Below, piece after piece: positions 33,588 to 42,321 of a stretch of DNA of 64,000 nucleotides (position 1 is its first letter; each line of letters opens with the position of its first letter). The stretch is from positions 1,986,501 to 2,050,500 of the forward strand of contig NZ_CP146100.1 of NCBI RefSeq assembly GCF_037023755.1, read 5' to 3'. The translations under genes were made by a program, and so were the position numbers. The DNA is from Saccharopolyspora sp. SCSIO 74807. GTDB taxonomy: Bacteria; Actinomycetota; Actinomycetes; Mycobacteriales; Pseudonocardiaceae. The notes under the pieces are model-generated. The model was not told the DNA's origin, searched no databases, and saw nothing but the letters and a program-made list of their open reading frames with translations.

Positions 33588-34181
33588 ATGCGTGCCGTGC
33601 AGGACGGTTCCGATCCGGCTGGGGAGCCGGAGCTGATGGAGCGGGCGGCGGCCGGGGACCAGTTGGCCTGGCGGGAGCTCGTGGACCGCAACAGCGCGGT
33701 CGTGTGGGCTGCAGCCAGAGCGTATTCGCCCACGGTGACCGATGCGGAAGACGTGTGCCAGGCGACGTGGCTGCTGCTCGCGGAGAAGCTGGGGAGCGTG
33801 CGTGATCCCCGTGCGTTACCGGGATGGCTGGCCACGACCGCGCGGCGGGAGGCCGTCCGGTTGTCGAAGGCGCGGCGTCGGGAGTCACCGGTCGGATTCG
33901 AGAACGGGATCCTGGACGTGGTCGACGGGGGCGACGGGCCGGAGAGCAGCGCGCTGCGCTCGCTGACGGTTTCCCGGATGTGGCAGGCGTTCGCGCAGAT
34001 GTCGTTGCGGTGCCAGCAATTGTTGCGGGTGGTCGCGGTCGCGCCGGATGCCAGCTACGAGCAGGTCGGCAAGGCCCTGGGGATGCCGCGGGGCAGCATC
34101 GGCCCGAAGAAGGGGCGGTGCCTGGCGGCGCTGCGGGAGCAGCTTTCCGGTGGCTCGGTTCCGGAGGAGGCCGCCGGATGA
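33588..34181 (+). CDS. ECF-type RNA polymerase sigma factor
   Basis: The protein has 197 residues. Region 2 includes DQLAWRELVDRNSAVVWAAARAY and the core-binding DAEDVCQATWLLLAEKL; region 4 includes YEQVGKALGMPRGSIGPKKGRCLAALREQ. It lacks an extended C-terminal domain and has no anti-sigma factor of the zinc or transmembrane kind beside it. The ATG at 33588 has GGGGAGG six bases upstream, inside a hairpin. The last codons overlap the start of the next gene (ATGA). It probably directs transcription of its own module or of a response regulon. Confidence 0.9.
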   Translation: MRAVQDGSDPAGEPELMERAAAGDQLAWRELVDRNSAVVWAAARAYSPTVTDAEDVCQATWLLLAEKLGSVRDPRALPGWLATTARREAVRLSKARRRESPVGFENGILDVVDGGDGPESSALRSLTVSRMWQAFAQMSLRCQQLLRVVAVAPDASYEQVGKALGMPRGSIGPKKGRCLAALREQLSGGSVPEEAAG

Positions 34182-34660
34182 GGACGCGGAAACCAGCGGA
34201 GCTGCGCGTGCTGGACGATCTGTTCCACCAGTGCGATCCGCCACCGGGACGGATGCTCACCGCCGCTTATGCAGCCGTGGGCCGGGCGCACGGTTTCGAA
34301 GATCCGTCGGGGTTGGAGCTGATCGGGGACTCGGCCGACGAACCGGCCAACACCCGGCTGCACGGCGCCGCGTCTCGGACGCGGGTGCTGACGTATCTGA
34401 TGCCGGGGCGGATCGTCGAGGTCGACTTGGTGCCGATGGTCGGCGGGATGCTCCGAGCGTCCGGGATCGTGCTCAACCAAGCGGGCGATGGCGTTCCGCA
34501 AGGTGAGGTCGTCTTGCGCTGCGCCGATGATCAGCACATCGCGGAGCTGGACGAGAACGGCCGGTACGGTGCGGCCGATCTGCACAGCGGGCCGTTGAGC
34601 GTCGTGTTCCGGCCGGCGGGCGCGGCGGCGCCCGCCGTGGCTGATTGGCTGGTCTGTTGA
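34178..34660 (+). CDS. Small protein with beta-sandwich-like C-terminal half, sigma/CHAT partner
   Basis: This 160-residue protein starts at an ATG that overlaps the sigma stop by four bases. The first third is helical (LRVLDDLFHQCDPPPGRMLTAAYAAV). The second part (RIVEVDLVP, then VLNQAGDGVPQGEVVLRC, DENGRYGAADLHSGPLSVVF) has the strand pattern and D-x-x-G-R-Y turn of carboxypeptidase-regulatory or SdrD B-like domains. Its fixed place between the sigma factor and the CHAT protein suggests an adaptor, anti-sigma or protease substrate. That role is inferred from context only. It overlaps the next gene as well. Confidence 0.75.
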   Translation: MRTRKPAELRVLDDLFHQCDPPPGRMLTAAYAAVGRAHGFEDPSGLELIGDSADEPANTRLHGAASRTRVLTYLMPGRIVEVDLVPMVGGMLRASGIVLNQAGDGVPQGEVVLRCADDQHIAELDENGRYGAADLHSGPLSVVFRPAGAAAPAVADWLVC

Positions 34661-37284
34661 GCGCGGGGACCGCCGTCGCACCGGCGAGGATCTCCGAGTC
34701 GTCGGTGCTGTGGTGGCGGGATCGGGTCGGTGCGGACCCGGCTGGCGCCTTGCGCGTCGCCGAGGAAGTGCTGGCCACAGCCGGGGATCCGCAGCTGCGA
34801 GTGCTCGCCAGGCACGTCGCCTGCCTGGTCGCGGTCGAGCAGGGGCGTTCGTCGGACGCGCGGCAACACGCCCGGCTCGCTCTTGCGGCCGCGCTCCGCG
34901 CGCGGCTATGGGATCGGGCGGCGCAGGTGCGGCTGACCTACGCGTGGACCGAGTTGGACCGCGGTGATCCGGATGCCGCGTGGCAGCACCTGCTGACCGC
35001 GGAGCCGCACCTGAGCGGCGGTGACCTCGCGAGGGCCACCTGCCTGCGCGGCCTGCTGCGGTGCCAGGAGGACCGCTATGACGAGGCGGTCCGCGACCTG
35101 TCCGCGGCATTGCCGCGGTTGACCGGGCACAACGACCACCAGTGGGCGGCGAATGCGCTGGTCGGGCGCGGGCTGGCGCACCTGTACCGCAACCGGCTCG
35201 ACGAGGCGGAGTCGGACCTGGCCGCGGCCGAACGGACGTTCCGCACCCATGGCCGGGTCAACCGTGCCGCGCTGTGCAGGCACAACCGGGGCTGCGTGGC
35301 GTTGCGCGCGGGAGATCTGCCGCGCGCGTTGCAGCTGTTCGACCAGGCGCGGGTGCGGGGCGTGGACCCCGACCAGTGCCCGGAGGTCCTGGTGGACCGC
35401 GCGGAGGCGCTCGCAGGCGCAGGTATGCACGAGCCCGCGCGAGCCGAGCTGCTGCGAGCGGCCGACCGGCTGGAACGGCTCGGCCGCGCGGTGCGGCTCG
35501 CCGAGACCAGGCTGGCGCTGGCGGGATGTGCGCTGCGCGCGGGAGAACCGCTGGAAGCGATCAACGCTGCGCAGCAGGCCGCTCGGTTGTTCCGCTCCCA
35601 GCGTCGTCCGGCGTGGACCGCACTGGCGGTTGCGACCCGGTGGCAGGCGAGGTTGCGGGCCGGGGAGGCGACCCGGCGCGATCTCGCGTCGGCGCGGCGT
35701 GCCGGTTCGGCCTGCGCGGCGCACGGGTGGAGCACTGCGGCGGCCGAGCTGTGGCTCACCGCGGCCCGGGTGGCCGCGGGCCGCGGCCACCGGACTACGG
35801 CGCGACACCTGCTGGAACTGGCGGCGACGGTGCGCGGTGCGGCACCGGGTGACGCGCGACAACTGGCGTTGGGCCGGCTCGCCGAGGCACTGCTGGCCGA
35901 GGACGCCGGGGACGCGGTTCGGCTGTTCGACTCCTGCCGCGAAGGTCTGCGCGCCGTCGAGACGCACGCGGCCGGTATCGCGGCGCTGGAGCTGCGGATC
36001 GAAGCGTTCGGACTGGCGGAGGAACTCGGCGCGACGGCGGTCCGGGCGGCACTGCGCACCGGTGATCCTCGAACCGCGCTGCGCTGGACCGAACGCGGCC
36101 GGGTGAGCGCGTTGCACCGCCGGGCGCTGCGCCCGCCCTCCGATCCGGAGCTGCGCACGGCGCTGGTGCGGCTGCGCTCGGCGGTGGCCGGGATGTGGGG
36201 CGCGAAGGACGCGCGGTTGCGTCATGCGATGTCCGAGATCAGCACGTTGGAACGGCACGTCCGGGATCGGGCACTGCTGGTCGAGGGCGGGGCCGGGGAG
36301 TCCGCGGGCGCGTTCGGGATCGACGAGGTGGTCGCCGCCATCGGCGATGCGGTGCTGCTGACCTTGTTCGCGCACGACGGGGAGTTGCACGCCGTGTCCG
36401 TTGTGGACGGTCGGATCCAGTTGCACTCGCTCGGTTCGGAAGACGGCGCGGTGGCCGAGGCGCAACGGCTGCGCCACGCGCTGGGCAGGGCCGCGGAGTC
36501 CGGGGACGAACGACAGCACGCAGCCTTCCTGAGCAGCGCGCAGGTCACGGCGGATGCTCTCCAGCAGCGCCTACTCGGCCCGCTGGTCGACTCGCTGTCC
36601 GGAGGTCGCAGTTTGCTGGTGGTTCCCACCGGTCGGTTGCACGCCGTCCCGTGGTCGGCCTTGCCCGCCTGCCGCGGACGCAGCGTCACGGTGGCGCCTT
36701 CGCTGCGCTGTTGGATGCGCGGCAGGGCGGACGGTCGAAGCGAATCCGACGGGGAATCGGTGTGGGTCGCGGGCCCTGGTCTGGAACACGCTGAACGGGA
36801 GGTGCGGGCGTTGCACCGCGCCGGCGGCGGCCGGTTGCTGACCGGCGCGGACGCCGGTGCAGAACAGGTCCTGTCCGCTGTGGACGGTGCCGGTGCGGCG
36901 CACATCGCGGCGCACGGTTGGTTCCGCGCCGACCAGCCGCTGCTGTCCTGCCTGGACCTGGCCGACGGGCCGCTGTACGGCTACGACCTGGACCGGCTGC
37001 GCAGCGGCCCGCGCACGGTGGTGCTGTCGGCCTGCGAAGCGGGCCGCTCGGTGGTGGGCCGCGCCGACCAGCTCACCGGCCTCGCCGCGACGCTGCTCGG
37101 GCGGGGGACGGTGACGGTGATCGCCAGCGTCGTGCCGATTCCCGACGAGCGGACCGCGCACGTGATGGTGGCGCTGCACGATTCGCTCCGTCGCGGCGTG
37201 GCCCCGGCCGAGGCGCTGGCCTCGGCGCAGGCGCGGCACGGCGAAACGGGGTTCCTCTGCCTCGGATACGGAGGCCGATCATGA
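34657..37284 (+). CDS. TPR-CHAT caspase-like protease
   Basis: The protein has about 875 residues. The first 470 are alpha-helical repeats of TPR type (for example ALVGRGLAHLYRNRLDEAESDLAAAERTF). The C-terminal 230 form a CHAT domain with the caspase-like dyad intact: His in HIAAHGWF (codon 36913) and Cys in VVLSACEAGRS (codon 37033). VPTGRLHAVPWSAL is the usual lead-in to the fold. CHAT proteases cut partner proteins when activated through their repeats. The TTG at 34657 overlaps the preceding TGA by four bases; TTG at 34645 is an alternative. It closes the protease-sigma-adaptor module. Confidence 0.88.
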   Translation: MSAGTAVAPARISESSVLWWRDRVGADPAGALRVAEEVLATAGDPQLRVLARHVACLVAVEQGRSSDARQHARLALAAALRARLWDRAAQVRLTYAWTELDRGDPDAAWQHLLTAEPHLSGGDLARATCLRGLLRCQEDRYDEAVRDLSAALPRLTGHNDHQWAANALVGRGLAHLYRNRLDEAESDLAAAERTFRTHGRVNRAALCRHNRGCVALRAGDLPRALQLFDQARVRGVDPDQCPEVLVDRAEALAGAGMHEPARAELLRAADRLERLGRAVRLAETRLALAGCALRAGEPLEAINAAQQAARLFRSQRRPAWTALAVATRWQARLRAGEATRRDLASARRAGSACAAHGWSTAAAELWLTAARVAAGRGHRTTARHLLELAATVRGAAPGDARQLALGRLAEALLAEDAGDAVRLFDSCREGLRAVETHAAGIAALELRIEAFGLAEELGATAVRAALRTGDPRTALRWTERGRVSALHRRALRPPSDPELRTALVRLRSAVAGMWGAKDARLRHAMSEISTLERHVRDRALLVEGGAGESAGAFGIDEVVAAIGDAVLLTLFAHDGELHAVSVVDGRIQLHSLGSEDGAVAEAQRLRHALGRAAESGDERQHAAFLSSAQVTADALQQRLLGPLVDSLSGGRSLLVVPTGRLHAVPWSALPACRGRSVTVAPSLRCWMRGRADGRSESDGESVWVAGPGLEHAEREVRALHRAGGGRLLTGADAGAEQVLSAVDGAGAAHIAAHGWFRADQPLLSCLDLADGPLYGYDLDRLRSGPRTVVLSACEAGRSVVGRADQLTGLAATLLGRGTVTVIASVVPIPDERTAHVMVALHDSLRRGVAPAEALASAQARHGETGFLCLGYGGRS

Positions 37285-37313
37285 CCGGCCAGGCGCTGCT
37301 GCGTGCCCGCGGA

Positions 37314-38489
37314 TCAGGACGAGGCGAGCTTGTGCAGCCGCCGGATGCCTTCGTCCAGCACCTCGTCCCGTTTGCAGAACGCGAAGCGCACCAGGTGCCG
37401 GGTGTCCTCCGGGTTGTCGCAGAACACCTGCACCGGGATCGCGGCGACCCCGACCTTCTCCGGCAGTGCCCGGGCCAGCTCGGCCCCGTCGGTGAAACCG
37501 AGCGGGCGCACGTCCGCGCAGATGAAGTAGGTGCCTTCGCTGGCCAGCACGTCCAGACCGGCCTCGGCGAGTCCGTTGGCGAGTCGGTCCCGCTTGCGCT
37601 GCAAGCCATCCCGCAGATCCCGGACCCAGTCGAGTTCGTGCCGCAGGGCGTGCGCCACCGCGGGCTGGAACGGGGCGCCGCCGACGAAGGTGAGGAACTG
37701 CTTGGCCGCCCGCACCGCGGCGATCAGCTCGGCCGGGCCGCACGCCCAGCCGATCTTCCAGCCGGTGGCGCTGAAGCTCTTGCCGACGCTGGAGATCGAC
37801 ACGGTGCGCTCGGCCATCCCCGGCAGCGTGGCCAGCGGGGTGTGCGCCCGCCCGTCGTAGAGCAGGTGCTCGTAGACCTCGTCGGTGATGGCGATCAGGT
37901 CGTTCTCGCGGCAGACCTGCGCGACCGCGGCCAGCTCGGTGTCGGTGAGCACCGTGCCCGTGGGGTTGTGCGGCGAGTTCAGCACCAGCGCGCGGGTCCG
38001 CGGCCCCACTGCCGCGCGCAGGGCGTCCAGGTCGAGTTCGAAGCGGTGGTCCGGTCCCTGCCGCAGGCCGACGGTGCGGCGGACGCCGCCTGCCATGGCC
38101 ACGGCGACCGGGTAGGAGTCGTAGTAGGGCTCGACGAGGACCACTTCGTCGCCGGGCTCGATCAGCGCGAGCATCGAAGCGGTGATCGCTTCGGTGGCGC
38201 CGACGGTCACCAGGACCTCGCCCTCCGGATCGTGCTCGATGCCGTAGTGCGCACGGCGGTGCTCGGAGATCGCGGCGCGCAGCTCGGGCTCGCCCGCGCC
38301 GGGCGGGTACTGGTTGACGCCGTCGGCGATGGCCCGCTGCGCGGCCTGCAGCATGCCCGCCGGTCCGTCGGTGTCCGGGAAGCCCTGCCCCAGGTTCACC
38401 GCGCCGGTCCGCCGGGCCAGTTCGGTGATCTCGGCGAAGATCGTCGAGGTGAACGGGCGCAACCGGGAGGTGAGAGCTTCAGAACGCAC
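37314..38489 (-). CDS. dapC: PLP-dependent aminotransferase, probable N-succinyldiaminopimelate aminotransferase
   Basis: This 391-residue class I aminotransferase has the PLP lysine in SVGKSFSATGWKIGW, the cofactor-ring contacts in NSPHNPTGTV and ITDEVYEHL, and the N-terminal LGQGFPDTDGP of the DapC/kynurenine-type branch. It closely resembles the mycobacterial protein annotated DapC (Rv0858c), which makes N-succinyl-L,L-diaminopimelate for lysine and peptidoglycan. Exact substrate is not fixed by sequence. It is convergent with the CHAT gene, with 29 bp between the stops. Confidence 0.85.
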   Translation of the reverse strand: MRSEALTSRLRPFTSTIFAEITELARRTGAVNLGQGFPDTDGPAGMLQAAQRAIADGVNQYPPGAGEPELRAAISEHRRAHYGIEHDPEGEVLVTVGATEAITASMLALIEPGDEVVLVEPYYDSYPVAVAMAGGVRRTVGLRQGPDHRFELDLDALRAAVGPRTRALVLNSPHNPTGTVLTDTELAAVAQVCRENDLIAITDEVYEHLLYDGRAHTPLATLPGMAERTVSISSVGKSFSATGWKIGWACGPAELIAAVRAAKQFLTFVGGAPFQPAVAHALRHELDWVRDLRDGLQRKRDRLANGLAEAGLDVLASEGTYFICADVRPLGFTDGAELARALPEKVGVAAIPVQVFCDNPEDTRHLVRFAFCKRDEVLDEGIRRLHKLASS

Positions 38490-38626
38490 GGCACGGCAGC
38501 GTAGTCGAATCGACGGCCGATCCGAACGGGTGCACTCGGCCCGTCCCGCCCTGCGGACCCGCTTCCGGCGGTGTCGCCGGGCTCGATCACGCCGGACGGG
38601 CGGCGGTGTGCTGTAAGAATCGAGGG

Positions 38627-39889
38627 GTGCGAACGACAGGGGCGACCGAGGCGGACGAGCTCAAGCGACGTGCGCTGCGGCGGATGAAGACCGTCGCGGG
38701 CGGTCTGCTGCTCGCCGTCGCCGTGATCTACGTGCTCGCGCAGTGGCGGGAGCACGAGGGGGCCGCGTGGGCCGGCTACGTCCGGGCCGCGGCCGAAGCG
38801 GGCATGGTCGGTGCGCTGGCGGACTGGTTCGCGGTGACGGCGCTGTTCCGGCGTCCGATGGGACTGCCGATCCCGCACACCGCGATCATCCCCACCCGCA
38901 AGGACGCGCTGGGACACAACCTCGGGGAATTCGTCGGCTCGAACTTCCTGGCCGAGCCGGTGGTGCGGGACAAGCTGGGCCGGGCCGACATCGGCCACCG
39001 GGTCGGGGTGTGGCTCGACGACGCCGACCACGCCGAGCGCGTGACCTCGGAGCTGGCGACCGCGGTGCGCGGCGCCGTGCAGGTCTTCCGGGACGAGGAC
39101 GTGCAGGCCGTCCTGGAGCAGGCGGTGCTGCGCAAAGTCCTCGCCCAGCCGTGGGGGCCACCGCTGGGCCGGATCCTCGGGCAGGTCTTCGCGGACGGTT
39201 CGCACCACCGGCTGGTCGATCTGGTCTGCGACCGCGCTTACGACTGGGTGCGGGACAACCACGAAACGGTGCTGCGCGTGGTCAGCCAGCGGGCGCCCTC
39301 GTGGTCGCCGAAGTTCTTCGACGGCATGGTCGCGGACAAGATCTACGCCGAGGTGCTGTCGTTCGCGTGGGCGGTCAAGACCGACCCGGACCACCAGATG
39401 CGCAAGGCGGTGGACCGGTTCCTGGTCGACTTCGCGCACGACCTGCAGCACGACGAGCAAACGATCGCCAAGGCCGAGCAGATCAAGCGCCAGGTGATCG
39501 CGCACCCGGAGGTGCAGAACCTGGTCGCCTCCGCGTGGGGCACTGCCAAGAGGATGCTGCTGGACGCGGCCGAGGACCCCTCCAGCGAGCTGCGGCTGCG
39601 GGTCCGCGACGGACTGCAGGGACTCGGAAGGCGCCTCGTCGAAGAGCCCGAGCTGCGCGCCAAGGTCGACGGATGGCTGGAAGGCGCCGCGGTGTACGTC
39701 GTCTCGCACTACCGCGCCGAGATCACCACGCTGATCACGGACACCGTGGAGCGCTGGGACGCCGAGGAGACCTCCCGCAAGATCGAGCTCCAGGTGGGCC
39801 GCGATCTCCAGTTCATCCGGATCAACGGCACCGTGGTCGGCGCGCTGGCCGGCCTGGCGATCTACACCCTCACCCAGCTCGTGCTCTGA
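38627..39889 (+). CDS. DUF445 membrane protein
   Basis: This 420-residue protein has one helix near the N terminus (GGLLLAVAVIYVLAQW), a long mainly helical soluble stretch, and a final membrane helix (VVGALAGLAIYTLTQL). The conserved DUF445 opening EAGMVGALADWFAVTALFRRPMGLPIPHTAIIP is intact. The family is widespread and functionally unassigned; it may shape or scaffold the membrane. GTG at 38627 starts just upstream of the conserved part; GTG-like codons further up are less likely. Confidence 0.88.
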   Translation: MRTTGATEADELKRRALRRMKTVAGGLLLAVAVIYVLAQWREHEGAAWAGYVRAAAEAGMVGALADWFAVTALFRRPMGLPIPHTAIIPTRKDALGHNLGEFVGSNFLAEPVVRDKLGRADIGHRVGVWLDDADHAERVTSELATAVRGAVQVFRDEDVQAVLEQAVLRKVLAQPWGPPLGRILGQVFADGSHHRLVDLVCDRAYDWVRDNHETVLRVVSQRAPSWSPKFFDGMVADKIYAEVLSFAWAVKTDPDHQMRKAVDRFLVDFAHDLQHDEQTIAKAEQIKRQVIAHPEVQNLVASAWGTAKRMLLDAAEDPSSELRLRVRDGLQGLGRRLVEEPELRAKVDGWLEGAAVYVVSHYRAEITTLITDTVERWDAEETSRKIELQVGRDLQFIRINGTVVGALAGLAIYTLTQLVL

Positions 39890-39928
39890 GCGGCCGGGCG
39901 CGCCGGTGCGGCGGGCACGGCGGCGGGA

Positions 39929-40483
39929 TCAGCCCGGTGCGGTGTGGCGTTCCCGCCAGGACCGGGCCTTCTCCCGGTTCCCGCAGACCCGCATGGAGCA
40001 CCACGTCCGGGACTTGTTCCGGGATCTGTCGTAGAACGCCCACAGGCAGTTCGACGCTGGGCAGATCTTGATCCGGTCCCAGTGGCCGGTGTGCACCAGG
40101 TGCACAGCCGCCACCAGCACTCGTCCGAGTGCATCGGCGCCGGCGAGCACGGGGATCCCGTCCCGCAGTACCACCGGAACGTTCCAGCTCATCGGACTGC
40201 CGGGCGCGGATTCGGGTGGAAAAGCGGCGTGGTCGCAGGACACGGCGTGGCGCATGGCGTCGCGGATGTCTTGCGCTCGTCCCGGGGCCTCGGCCGCACC
40301 CAGGCCCTGTCCGGCGCACCACTGCCGCCACGACTCGGCCGTCCCGAGCATCTCGGTTCCCGCTTCGGCGTCGCAGGTGTTGAGGAAAGCCAGCACCAGC
40401 TCGACGTCGCGTTCGGGGTCCAGGTCCGCGAAAGCCTGCGCAGGAGCTCGGTCGGCGACGGCTTTGCTGTTCACGAACACCAT
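39929..40483 (-). CDS. ABATE/CGNR zinc-finger stress-type regulator
   Basis: This 184-residue protein has an N-terminal helical ABATE domain and a C-terminal CGNR zinc finger: ICPASNCLWAF and TWCSMRVCGNREKARSWRER provide Cys pairs with the name-giving CGNR. Such proteins bind DNA or act as sensors; targets are usually unknown. The ATG at 40483 is the first in the frame. It is divergent from the VOC protein gene, with 120 bp between. Confidence 0.88.
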   Translation of the reverse strand: MVFVNSKAVADRAPAQAFADLDPERDVELVLAFLNTCDAEAGTEMLGTAESWRQWCAGQGLGAAEAPGRAQDIRDAMRHAVSCDHAAFPPESAPGSPMSWNVPVVLRDGIPVLAGADALGRVLVAAVHLVHTGHWDRIKICPASNCLWAFYDRSRNKSRTWCSMRVCGNREKARSWRERHTAPG

Positions 40484-40605
40484 CGTAGGCGATTAGCCGG
40501 TTGCAGCTAGCACGGATAACCGCCATAATCTTTTTACTGGTTCCTCGAAGGGCGTTGGTTCGCGGAGCAGGGCTGGGAGAACAGGACGAGACGAGGGGTT
40601 CCGCC

Positions 40606-41001
40606 ATGACCGCTGCTACCACTTCCCCGTTGCGCCTCGCGGCGTTCGCGATCGACACCCCGGATCCGCGCGCGCTCGCGGAGTTCTACGGGCGCTTGCT
40701 GGGTTGGGAGATCGATGAGCCCGAATCCGCCGAGGAATGGGTGGAGCTGGCGGACCCATCGGGCGGGACGCGGCTGGCCTTCCAGCTCGACCCCGGTTTC
40801 GTGCCGCCGACCTGGCCGGATCGTGCGCGCCCGCAGATGATGCACGTCGACGTGCGGGTGGCGACGCTCGCCGAAGGGCACGAGCGCGCGGTGGCCGCCG
40901 GTGCACGCCAACTGCCGCAGCCGTCCGATCAGCTCGATGCGACTTTCCGCGTGTACGCCGATCCGGACGGGCACCCGTTCTGCATGTGCGCGGGCTCCTG
41001 A
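40606..41001 (+). CDS. VOC-superfamily (glyoxalase-like) protein
   Basis: This 131-residue protein has the paired beta-alpha-beta-beta-beta modules of the vicinal oxygen chelate fold: FAIDTPDPRALAEFYGRLLGW opens module one, and MMHVDVRVATLAEGHERAV opens module two, with the closing YADPDGHPFCMC. Metal ligands are not all clear, so enzymatic activity is uncertain; it may be a binding protein. An ATG at 40606 starts directly before the fold; longer frames upstream have no family sequence. Confidence 0.85.
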   Translation: MTAATTSPLRLAAFAIDTPDPRALAEFYGRLLGWEIDEPESAEEWVELADPSGGTRLAFQLDPGFVPPTWPDRARPQMMHVDVRVATLAEGHERAVAAGARQLPQPSDQLDATFRVYADPDGHPFCMCAGS

Positions 41002-41054
41002 CGGAGTCCGTGCTGCTCCGGGCTCCTGCCCGGCGTTGCGCAGCTCACTCGGAA

Positions 41055-41086
41055 GGGTGCAAGCACCCTGCTTGCTAGAGCTAGCA
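41055..41086. promoter_or_regulatory. Two palindromes upstream of the XRE regulator
   Basis: GGGTGC-AA-GCACCC (41055-41068) and TGCTAG-AG-CTAGCA (41073-41086) are both perfect and adjacent, about 45-75 bp before the regulator's ATG. They are plausible operator sites for autoregulation. Confidence 0.5.
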
Positions 41087-41128
41087 CTCGCGCCTACCGT
41101 GGACGGCGAACCGGAAGGAGCGCAGGCG

Positions 41129-41551
41129 ATGGAGCGGGTGGACAAGACCGTCAACAAGGCCGTGAACCAGGCGGTCAGCGACCTCGGCGGTTACATCCGG
41201 GCGCAACGCAGCAACGCCCAGATCTCGCTGCGCCAGCTCGCGAAGAGCGCGGGCGTGTCCAACCCGTACCTCAGCCAGGTCGAACGCGGCCTGCGCAAAC
41301 CCAGCGCGGAGATCCTGCAGCAGATCGCCACGGCACTGCGGATCTCCGCGGAGGCGCTGTACGTGCAGGCCGGGATCTTGGAACGCCGCGAGGGCGGGCC
41401 GGTGGTGGACGCGATCCTCGCCGACGACGAACTCAGCGAGCGGCAGAAGCAGGTCCTGCTCGACATCTACGCCTCGTTCCGGCGAGAACACGACGGCTCC
41501 GAATCCACCGACGCGCCGGAGCCGGACGGCACCGACCTGCTCAAGGAGTGA
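41129..41551 (+). CDS. XRE-family transcriptional regulator (Rv0474-like)
   Basis: The protein has 140 residues. The N-terminal helix-turn-helix is clear (ISLRQLAKSAGVSNPYLSQVERGLRKPSAEIL). The tail is acidic (DGSESTDAPEPDGTD). AAGGAG lies at suitable spacing before the ATG at 41129. It directly precedes an HbhA-like gene, the same order as Rv0474-Rv0475 in Mycobacterium tuberculosis. Adjacent palindromes suggest that it represses itself and the downstream gene. Confidence 0.9.
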   Translation: MERVDKTVNKAVNQAVSDLGGYIRAQRSNAQISLRQLAKSAGVSNPYLSQVERGLRKPSAEILQQIATALRISAEALYVQAGILERREGGPVVDAILADDELSERQKQVLLDIYASFRREHDGSESTDAPEPDGTDLLKE

Positions 41552-41557
41552 TCCGCT

Positions 41558-42256
41558 ATGGCGACGCGCACCGAAGGCACCACCAAGACGAACGAGACCG
41601 GCAACGGCCAGCCGCTGGGTGAGGCCGTGGACCAGGCCCGCACGCCGCTGCTGGCCGCGCTCGGCGCGGGCGATCTCGCCGCGCACACCATCGCCGATGC
41701 GCTCGGCAAGCTGCGCAGCAAGCTGAACGAAGGCGCCGAATCCGCCCGCAGCGGCGTCAACGAGCTGCCGCAGGACCTGCGCGAGCGGTTCGATCCGGCG
41801 GAGCTGCGCAAGCTCGTCGACGAATACACCCAGTCGGCCGTGCAGCTCTACGGCTACCTCGCCGAGCGCGGTGAGACCGCGTTCGAGCGCTTCCAGTCCC
41901 AGCCCGGTGTGCAGCGCGCCTGGGGCCAGGTCGAGCAGGCGCAGGGCCGGATGGAAGCGGCCGTGACCGACGCGCGCGGGCTGGCCGACGACGTGCTCGG
42001 CAAGGTGAGCACCGCGAGCCGCTCGTTCGGCGAGAAGGCCGCGCGGAGCACCGAGCAGGCCAGCGCCTCCGCCGCCCAGACGGTGCGCGAAACCGCCGAC
42101 GACGTGGCCGAGTCGGTCGAGGAGACCGGTTCGGAGACCGCGACGGCGACGCGCAGCACCGCGCAGAAGACGGCCAACCGCACCTCGGCGGCCAAGTCCA
42201 CCGGCTCCGCGAAGGGCGCCAGCTCGAAGCAGAGCAAGGGCAAGGCGGGCAGCTGA
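41558..42256 (+). CDS. hbhA: Heparin-binding haemagglutinin-like protein
   Basis: This 232-residue protein is mostly helical: a coiled-coil N-terminal half (EGAESARSGVNELPQDLRERFDPAELRKLVDEYT) and a low-complexity Ala/Thr/Ser/Lys-rich tail (TAQKTANRTSAAKSTGSAKG). This matches HbhA architecture, where the Lys-rich end binds sulphated glycans. In a non-pathogenic relative it more likely interacts with membranes or the cell envelope. AAGGAG lies nine bases before the ATG; the gene follows the regulator by six bases. Confidence 0.82.
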   Translation: MATRTEGTTKTNETGNGQPLGEAVDQARTPLLAALGAGDLAAHTIADALGKLRSKLNEGAESARSGVNELPQDLRERFDPAELRKLVDEYTQSAVQLYGYLAERGETAFERFQSQPGVQRAWGQVEQAQGRMEAAVTDARGLADDVLGKVSTASRSFGEKAARSTEQASASAAQTVRETADDVAESVEETGSETATATRSTAQKTANRTSAAKSTGSAKGASSKQSKGKAGS

Positions 42257-42268
42257 GTCCGCACGGCA

Positions 42269-42305
42269 CGTCGGGGCCCCGGACGGTTCTCCGGGGCCCC
42301 CGACG
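42269..42305 (+). terminator. Hairpin terminator after hbhA-like gene
   Basis: The arm CGTCGGGGCCCCGGA (42269-42283) pairs with 42290-42305, with one extra C on the right side and a six-base loop. Confidence 0.75.
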
Positions 42306-42321
42306 CACGTAAGGTGAACTC

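Noticed and set aside
41071-41090. CTAGCACTC considered as a CIRCE/HrcA element
   Set aside because: Only one half-site is present; the complementary half at nine bases distance is missing.
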